A stretch of 8,532 nucleotides of DNA, taken from assembly GCA_934635045.1 (NCBI GenBank), contig CAKTZA010000104.1, positions 1-8,532 of the forward strand, read 5' to 3'. The notes below the pieces were generated by a model, which was not told where the DNA came from, did not search any database, and worked only from the letters and a program-made list of their open reading frames with translations. Position numbers and translations under genes: made by a program. This stretch comes from an uncultured Kiritimatiellota bacterium. GTDB lineage: Bacteria > Verrucomicrobiota > Kiritimatiellia > RFP12 > UBA1067. Of the stretch, positions 5,065-8,532 are shown piece after piece (within the stretch, counting starts at the first letter, position 1; each line of letters begins with the position of its first letter).

Positions 5065-5699
5065 TTCAACTTCATTATCCATTTGACGAGAAAAGCGTCC
5101 GTGCGCTGAAGGCAGGCGAGGCCGTGTCGATCACCGGGCGGCTCTACACGGGGCGCGACAAGTTCCACAAGTTCTTTGCGGACGGCGGCACGTTGCCGGT
5201 CGATTTCACGGACGGCGCGCTCTACCACTGCGGCCCGGTCTGCGTGGCGAAAAAGGAAGAGGGAAAAAGGAAGAAGGAAGAAGGAAGAAGGCGAGAGAGT
5301 GCGGGGCTCGACGAGCCGAAAGTCGCATGGAAGGTCGTCGCGGCGGGGCCGACGACGAGCGTGCGCGAGAATCCCTACGAGCCGGCGTTCATCGTGGCAT
5401 CGGGCGTGCGGCTTGTGATCGGCAAGGGCGGCATGGACGCGGCAACGCTCGCGGCGATGAAGAAGCACGGCTGCGTCTATGTTCAGGCGGTGGGCGGTGC
5501 GGGGGCGCTCTACGCGGCGGCCGTGAAGAAGGTCGCGGGCGTCTCGCTGCTGAAGGAGTTCGGCGCGGCGGAGGCCGTCTGGCATTTCGACGTCGTGGAC
5601 TTTCGCGGCGTCGTGGCGATGGACGCCCACGGCCATTCGCTCTTCAACGACGTCTCCCGTGCCTCGGCGAAGGCGCTCGCAAACCTGTTGGATGAATGA
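5061..5699 (+). CDS. Fumarate hydratase class I, beta subunit (TtdB/FumA C-terminal family)
   Basis: The 212-residue protein fits the beta subunit of the same heteromeric fumarase. Family blocks are SITGRLYTGRDKFHK (23-37), LYHCGP (54-59), AGPTTSVRENPYEP (95-108), LVIGKGGMD (118-126), GAGALYAAAV (147-156) and WHFDVVDFRGVVAMDAHGHSLF (split around 174-195). It completes the active site formed with the alpha subunit. Residues 64-77, between CGPVCVA and KVVAAGPTTS, come from a 7-bp repeat tract, and the following residues to about 86 also look inserted; relatives have only a short link here. The ATG overlaps the alpha stop as ATGA, with no ribosome binding site, so translation is probably by re-initiation. 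Its own stop overlaps the next gene in the same manner. Confidence 0.9.
   Translation: MIQLHYPFDEKSVRALKAGEAVSITGRLYTGRDKFHKFFADGGTLPVDFTDGALYHCGPVCVAKKEEGKRKKEEGRRRESAGLDEPKVAWKVVAAGPTTSVRENPYEPAFIVASGVRLVIGKGGMDAATLAAMKKHGCVYVQAVGGAGALYAAAVKKVAGVSLLKEFGAAEAVWHFDVVDFRGVVAMDAHGHSLFNDVSRASAKALANLLDE
5249..5290. repeat. 7-bp tandem repeat inside fumarase beta
   Basis: Six units fill exactly 42 bases: GAAAAAG, GAAGAGG, GAAAAAG and then three perfect copies of GAAGAAG. They encode residues about 64-77, including the peptide KKEEGRR that three perfect units must specify. As 42 is a multiple of three, this tract could be gained or lost without shifting the frame. It is the most regular copy in the window. 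Confidence 0.9.
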
Positions 5700-6847
5700 T
5701 GAAGGCTGGAATCTTCGGCTTTGCCCTTTTTGTGTTGGTGCAGTCGACGCTTGCGTCAGATCCGCCTCATGTGTTTTGGGTACATGGGGCGAATGTCACG
5801 GCAGAAGGGGCTCATGTCTGGGCATCCGAGATGTTCAAGCGACTGTGGCAGGCTGGTGCAAGAATGGAATTCCATGCCATTTCATGGGATTCTGATCTCG
5901 GTGCGGATTGGGATTATCACATCAACGTTTCAAATGCGTTTGTGACTGCCGCGCGCCTTTCCAGTTATGTCAATGGCTTCAGTGGCCGTCGCGTCGTAAT
6001 TGCACATAGCCTTGGAACGATGGTGGCCGCGAGTGCCATCCAAGACCATGATATGCAAGTCGACAAGTTCATCATGCTTGATTCTGCGATTCCGTCTGAG
6101 GCGTTCGACGCGTCGCTGTCAGACGCGAATCCGTCCAATCACCTTGTTCAGGACGAGTGGATGGAATACCGAAGCGAATGTTGGACGTCTCGATGGCATG
6201 AACTCTTCCCCACGAATGACGCGCGGCACAACCTGACATGGAAGAATCGCTTCTGCAAGGTTGCGCCAGTTGCCGTCAATTTCTATTCTTCAGGCGATGA
6301 GGTGCTGGCAATCTACACAGATTCGCACAATCCGCCTACATTGGCTGGTGTCGGCGACAGCAGTACGAAAGGCAGGTGGGCGTGGCATAAGCAGGAGATA
6401 TTCAAAGGCAGAAAAGGATTCATCGACAGGTTTGGAACGACCGACTGGTCTGGATGGGGATTTGGCAAGACGGCCCTTGGTTTCCGAAAATGGTCGGCGG
6501 AGAAGGCGAATGCCGAGGCGGACGTGTCTGTCTTCAGGACGAATACGGTGTTTAGGCTAAGTCCTTCTTCGATGAACAATCCGAACAGTTCTCGCCTTGA
6601 AACAGATTTTCACTTGGCGCAGGGCATACCCGCTCTCTCGCCAGCGGCTGGCATTACTGACTTGTCGCGCGCCGGCATCACGTCGATTGACATGAACGAT
6701 CCGGATCTGCTGCCCAATGGCTATGATCTTCAGGGACGTCATCGCGACTTTGCCGGTTGCGTCCTTCATTCAGACGTGAAAGACGTGGCTTATTATTATC
6801 TCCATAAGGTCTTCAGTCGAATTGTGAAGGAGGGCAATCTGCGATGA
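5696..6847 (+). CDS. Secreted alpha/beta-hydrolase (lipase/esterase-like)
   Basis: The 383-residue protein begins with a signal peptide (MMKAGIFGFALFVLVQSTLA, cleavage after about residue 20) and should be exported. An alpha/beta-hydrolase core follows: WVHGAN (28-33) as the oxyanion-side HG motif and AHSLGTMVAAS (103-113) as the nucleophile elbow with S105. D201 in SSGDEVLAIY and H358 in VLHSDVKD are plausible triad partners; this assignment is inferred. After about residue 225 the sequence is unlike common lipases that I know. Substrate is unknown. The gene overlaps the fumarase beta stop (ATGATGA, so initiation at 5696 or 5699) and the next gene, which implies one transcript. GC and codon use are visibly lower and less biased than in the fumarase genes, suggesting a later arrival in the operon. 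Confidence 0.72.
   Translation: MMKAGIFGFALFVLVQSTLASDPPHVFWVHGANVTAEGAHVWASEMFKRLWQAGARMEFHAISWDSDLGADWDYHINVSNAFVTAARLSSYVNGFSGRRVVIAHSLGTMVAASAIQDHDMQVDKFIMLDSAIPSEAFDASLSDANPSNHLVQDEWMEYRSECWTSRWHELFPTNDARHNLTWKNRFCKVAPVAVNFYSSGDEVLAIYTDSHNPPTLAGVGDSSTKGRWAWHKQEIFKGRKGFIDRFGTTDWSGWGFGKTALGFRKWSAEKANAEADVSVFRTNTVFRLSPSSMNNPNSSRLETDFHLAQGIPALSPAAGITDLSRAGITSIDMNDPDLLPNGYDLQGRHRDFAGCVLHSDVKDVAYYYLHKVFSRIVKEGNLR
6827..6834 (+). promoter_or_regulatory. Ribosome binding site inside the hydrolase gene
   Basis: AAGGAGGG lies 9 bases before the ATG at 6844, within the last codons of the hydrolase gene. It gives the downstream overlapping gene its own strong initiation site, unlike the fumarase beta start. 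Confidence 0.75.
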
Positions 6848-7827
6848 AAAAGGTTTTCTTGCTTTGTGGGCTAACGATTGTCGGAGTGTGTCTCGCGGCG
6901 TACAATCCCTTTGCCGACGGTGCCTTGGCTGAAGTCGAAATCATTGTGCGGAATGAGGACGGCAGTCCAGTGACGAACGCCAATATCTCGATCGCCTTTC
7001 TCGTCGCGCCGACGAAAGAGGAGATTCAAAAGGGCGTTACGGATGCGATGGGGGCGTTCCGCGCCTCATGTCCCACGTGCATCGGGCGTGCTGTCGTTGA
7101 GGTCGGCAAGGACGGCTACTATGATTCGTTCTCTCGTCGATCTGTGCGGGCGCTGTCCGAGGCCGCTGTCTGCAAGACACGAAAATGGTCAGAGGGAGCA
7201 AAGCGGGAGGAAGTCGTCCTTCGCCGTGTTCGCAATCCGGCTGCCATGACGTATCATGGCGATGTTGGCCTTTGTTATCCGGCAACGAATGAAGTCCTCA
7301 AATTCGACCTTGAGAGATTCGACTGGTGTCCGCCATTTGGGGCAGGGAAGCGCGATGACGTTCATCTGCTTTTTGAGTCTTCTCGTGACCCCAACGACTG
7401 GCTTTCGTTTGCGAACAACCTTCATTTGCGATTTCCTCATTGTGCCGATGGATTTTACAAGGCCAAAGTCGAACACGCCGACAGCGTGTTCAGACATGCC
7501 TATCAGGCAGATGTCCAGACGAAGTACGGACGTGCGCTCGACCTGTTCTTTGGGCGCACGGCACAAGCCGTCACGAACGACGTTCGACTGGCGAAAGACG
7601 AGTGCCTGATCTATCGCGTTCGAACGAAGACAAATGAATGGGGGCAGGTGACATCCGCGAATTACGGAATGGTCACGGAAGGATTTGGCCATTTGCTGCG
7701 GCTGAAGATGTCTGTCCTGTTCAATCCTAGGGTCAATGATCCGAATCTTGAAGACGAACGTTTTTTCCTTAAGCAGCAACGTCAAAAGGGCAGGGTGCTT
7801 CGGACAACGCGGCAGAAATCCCTGTAA
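6844..7827 (+). CDS. Secreted protein of unknown function with an N-terminal carboxypeptidase-regulatory-like (Ig-like) domain
   Basis: I do not recognise this 327-residue protein as a whole. It has a signal peptide (MKKVFLLCGLTIVGVCLA, probable cleavage near residue 18; no proper lipobox around C16). Residues about 29-90 resemble a carboxypeptidase-regulatory-like beta sandwich: EVEIIVRNEDGSPVTNA, then a TDAMGAF turn and VEVGKDGYY. The rest has no motif I can name. It contains several cysteines (such as C75 and C78 in CPTC) that could pair in the periplasm. It overlaps the secreted hydrolase by ATGA and shares its lower GC, so the two probably arrived together and may act as a pair outside the cytoplasm. 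A role in binding or escorting the hydrolase is speculation. Confidence 0.65.
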   Translation: MKKVFLLCGLTIVGVCLAAYNPFADGALAEVEIIVRNEDGSPVTNANISIAFLVAPTKEEIQKGVTDAMGAFRASCPTCIGRAVVEVGKDGYYDSFSRRSVRALSEAAVCKTRKWSEGAKREEVVLRRVRNPAAMTYHGDVGLCYPATNEVLKFDLERFDWCPPFGAGKRDDVHLLFESSRDPNDWLSFANNLHLRFPHCADGFYKAKVEHADSVFRHAYQADVQTKYGRALDLFFGRTAQAVTNDVRLAKDECLIYRVRTKTNEWGQVTSANYGMVTEGFGHLLRLKMSVLFNPRVNDPNLEDERFFLKQQRQKGRVLRTTRQKSL

Positions 7828-7838
7828 TGCGCATCATG

Positions 7839-7868
7839 TCTGACCATGAGACCGTGCCTCCGTATTCT
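7839..7868 (+). promoter_or_regulatory. Weak candidate promoter upstream of the phosphoesterase
   Basis: TCTGAC (7839-7844) and TATTCT (7863-7868) are 18 bases apart and would give a leader of about 47 bases. There is no extended -10. It is much weaker than the other promoters in the window. The 94-base gap before 7922 has no other good match and no clear terminator. Confidence 0.25.
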
Positions 7869-7905
7869 TCAAATCAACAAAACTGTTCCAATTCATTAAA
7901 CTTCC

Positions 7906-7921
7906 AAAGAAAGTATTCTTT
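7906..7921 (+). promoter_or_regulatory. Small hairpin abutting the phosphoesterase start codon
   Basis: AAAGAA (7906-7911) pairs perfectly with TTCTTT (7916-7921) around a 4-base loop, ending directly at the ATG. The only purine-rich, Shine-Dalgarno-like bases are in the 5' arm. The stem is A/U-rich and would be weak, so a regulatory role is tentative. Confidence 0.3.
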
Positions 7922-8437
7922 ATGAAACTCCTCTTTCTCAGTGACATTCACGGCGTGCCTTCGACGCTGGAGGCCGCGTTCGCCGCCGCCGACACGCTCG
8001 GCTACGACCGCATCGTGCTGCTCGGCGATCTCCTCTACCATGGGCCGCGCAACGGCGTGCCGCACTTCTACGACCCCGTGCGGGTCGCGCACCTGCTGAA
8101 CGCCCGCAAGGACAAGATCATCGCCGTGCGCGGCAACTGCGACGCCGAGGTCGACCAGATGATGCTCGAGTTCCCGATGATGGGCGACTATGCCGTCATC
8201 GAAGCGGGCAACGAGACGTTCTTCTGCACGCACGGCCACCTCTGGAACGAGAGCCGCCTGCCGCCGCTCGGCCTGGGCACGGTGCTCGCCCACGGGCACA
8301 CGCACATCGCGGAGCTGAAGAGGCTGCCGTGCGGGCTCACGGTCTTCAACCCGGGCTCGGTGTCGCTGCCGAAGGGCGGCACGTCGCGCTCATTCGGCTA
8401 CTTCGACGGGCAGACCCTGCGTCACTGCACGATCTGA
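7922..8437 (+). CDS. yfcE: YfcE-family metallophosphoesterase (phosphodiesterase)
   Basis: The 171-residue protein is a full-length calcineurin-like phosphoesterase of the YfcE/MJ0936 class. Dinuclear metal ligands are all visible: D8 and H10 in SDIHG, D36 in LLGD, N72 in GNCD, H104 in THGH, and H126 and H128 in GHTH. The blocks HGPRN (40-44), VRGNCDAEVDQM (69-80) and FNPGSVSLPKGG follow E. coli YfcE closely, as remembered. YfcE hydrolyses model phosphodiesters in vitro with Mn; its natural substrate is not settled. Cytoplasmic, with no signal peptide. High GC and biased codons match the fumarase and hydrogenase genes, unlike the two genes just upstream, so this is native DNA. It probably forms its own transcription unit. 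Confidence 0.93.
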   Translation: MKLLFLSDIHGVPSTLEAAFAAADTLGYDRIVLLGDLLYHGPRNGVPHFYDPVRVAHLLNARKDKIIAVRGNCDAEVDQMMLEFPMMGDYAVIEAGNETFFCTHGHLWNESRLPPLGLGTVLAHGHTHIAELKRLPCGLTVFNPGSVSLPKGGTSRSFGYFDGQTLRHCTI

Positions 8438-8455
8438 GCGCGCGTTCCGTTTTTT

Positions 8456-8464
8456 TGGTATAAC
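8456..8464 (+). promoter_or_regulatory. Extended -10 promoter element for a gene beyond the window
   Basis: TGG-TATAAC at 8456-8464 follows a run of seven Ts and repeats the TGn-TATA layout of the two strong promoters upstream. No good -35 box is seen at 16-18 bases. No start codon with a ribosome binding site follows before the window ends at 8532. The T-run might also serve as the tail of a terminator for the phosphoesterase gene, but no stem precedes it. Confidence 0.4.
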
Positions 8465-8532
8465 CCGAGTTTGCCAGTTGAATAGCTGACTGCACTACAT
8501 CGTTTTCCTTCATAATCCGCCGGACTGTTGCG

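Noticed and set aside
5053..5069. TTGAA...TTCAA dyad around the fumarase alpha/beta junction, sharing the 10-mer ATTGAACTAT with 323-332
   Set aside because: The stem is 5 bp and A/T-rich and the shared 10-mer is short. Chance is a sufficient explanation.
764..5290. The 7-bp repeat tracts as a CRISPR array
   Set aside because: The repeats are adjacent without spacers, degenerate and short. No cas gene is present.
7834..7849. TCATG/CATGA hairpin after the second secreted-protein gene as a terminator
   Set aside because: The stem is only 5 bp, not GC-rich, and no T-run follows.
8437..8457. T-run after yfcE as an intrinsic terminator
   Set aside because: No GC-rich stem with an acceptable loop directly precedes the T-run, and the run leads into a promoter-like -10.

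Overview
The window reads as chromosomal DNA of a high-GC, obligately anaerobic, fermentative bacterium. The evidence is a remnant of a glycyl-radical-enzyme activase, a sensory-type [FeFe] hydrogenase and an oxygen-sensitive two-subunit [4Fe-4S] fumarase. The promoters are sigma70-like with extended -10 (TGn) elements and several genes have good Shine-Dalgarno sites. Taxonomy cannot be fixed from this sequence; a gut or rumen member of the PVC group (Kiritimatiellota/Verrucomicrobiota-like) is only a guess.

Layout, all genes on the + strand. Positions 1-212 hold the C-terminally truncated end of a radical-SAM glycyl-radical activase. Positions 213-443 are gene-free and repeat-like (a nested dyad and a 14-bp tandem repeat). 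A strong promoter at 444-472 starts a three-gene H2-sensing module: a thioredoxin-like [2Fe-2S] ferredoxin (500-763), a HydS-type [FeFe] hydrogenase with Fe-S and PAS domains (806-2554), and an overlapping SpoIIE/PP2C-type phosphatase (2547-3734). The hydrogenase has alanine where catalytic enzymes have the proton-transfer cysteine. The likely logic is that the hydrogenase senses H2 or redox state and passes this through PAS to the phosphatase.

A second strong promoter (3750-3779) starts an apparently five-gene operon: a small cupin (3809-4138), fumarase alpha (4144-5064), fumarase beta (5061-5699), a secreted alpha/beta-hydrolase (5696-6847) and a secreted protein of unknown function (6844-7827). 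The last three junctions are 4-nt ATGA overlaps. The last two genes have visibly lower GC and different codon use from the rest, suggesting later acquisition. A YfcE-type metallophosphoesterase follows (7922-8437), then a promoter-like site that fires out of the window.

The most unusual signal is a family of degenerate 7-bp tandem repeats (consensus about GAARAAG on the purine strand). It occurs four times: between the ferredoxin and hydrogenase genes, abutting the hydrogenase start codon where a ribosome-binding site would be expected, and three times in frame inside the two fumarase genes, where it adds charged K/R/E/G linkers. Such a repeat contains no stop codon in any of six frames, so it could spread into genes with little harm whenever the net insertion is a multiple of three.
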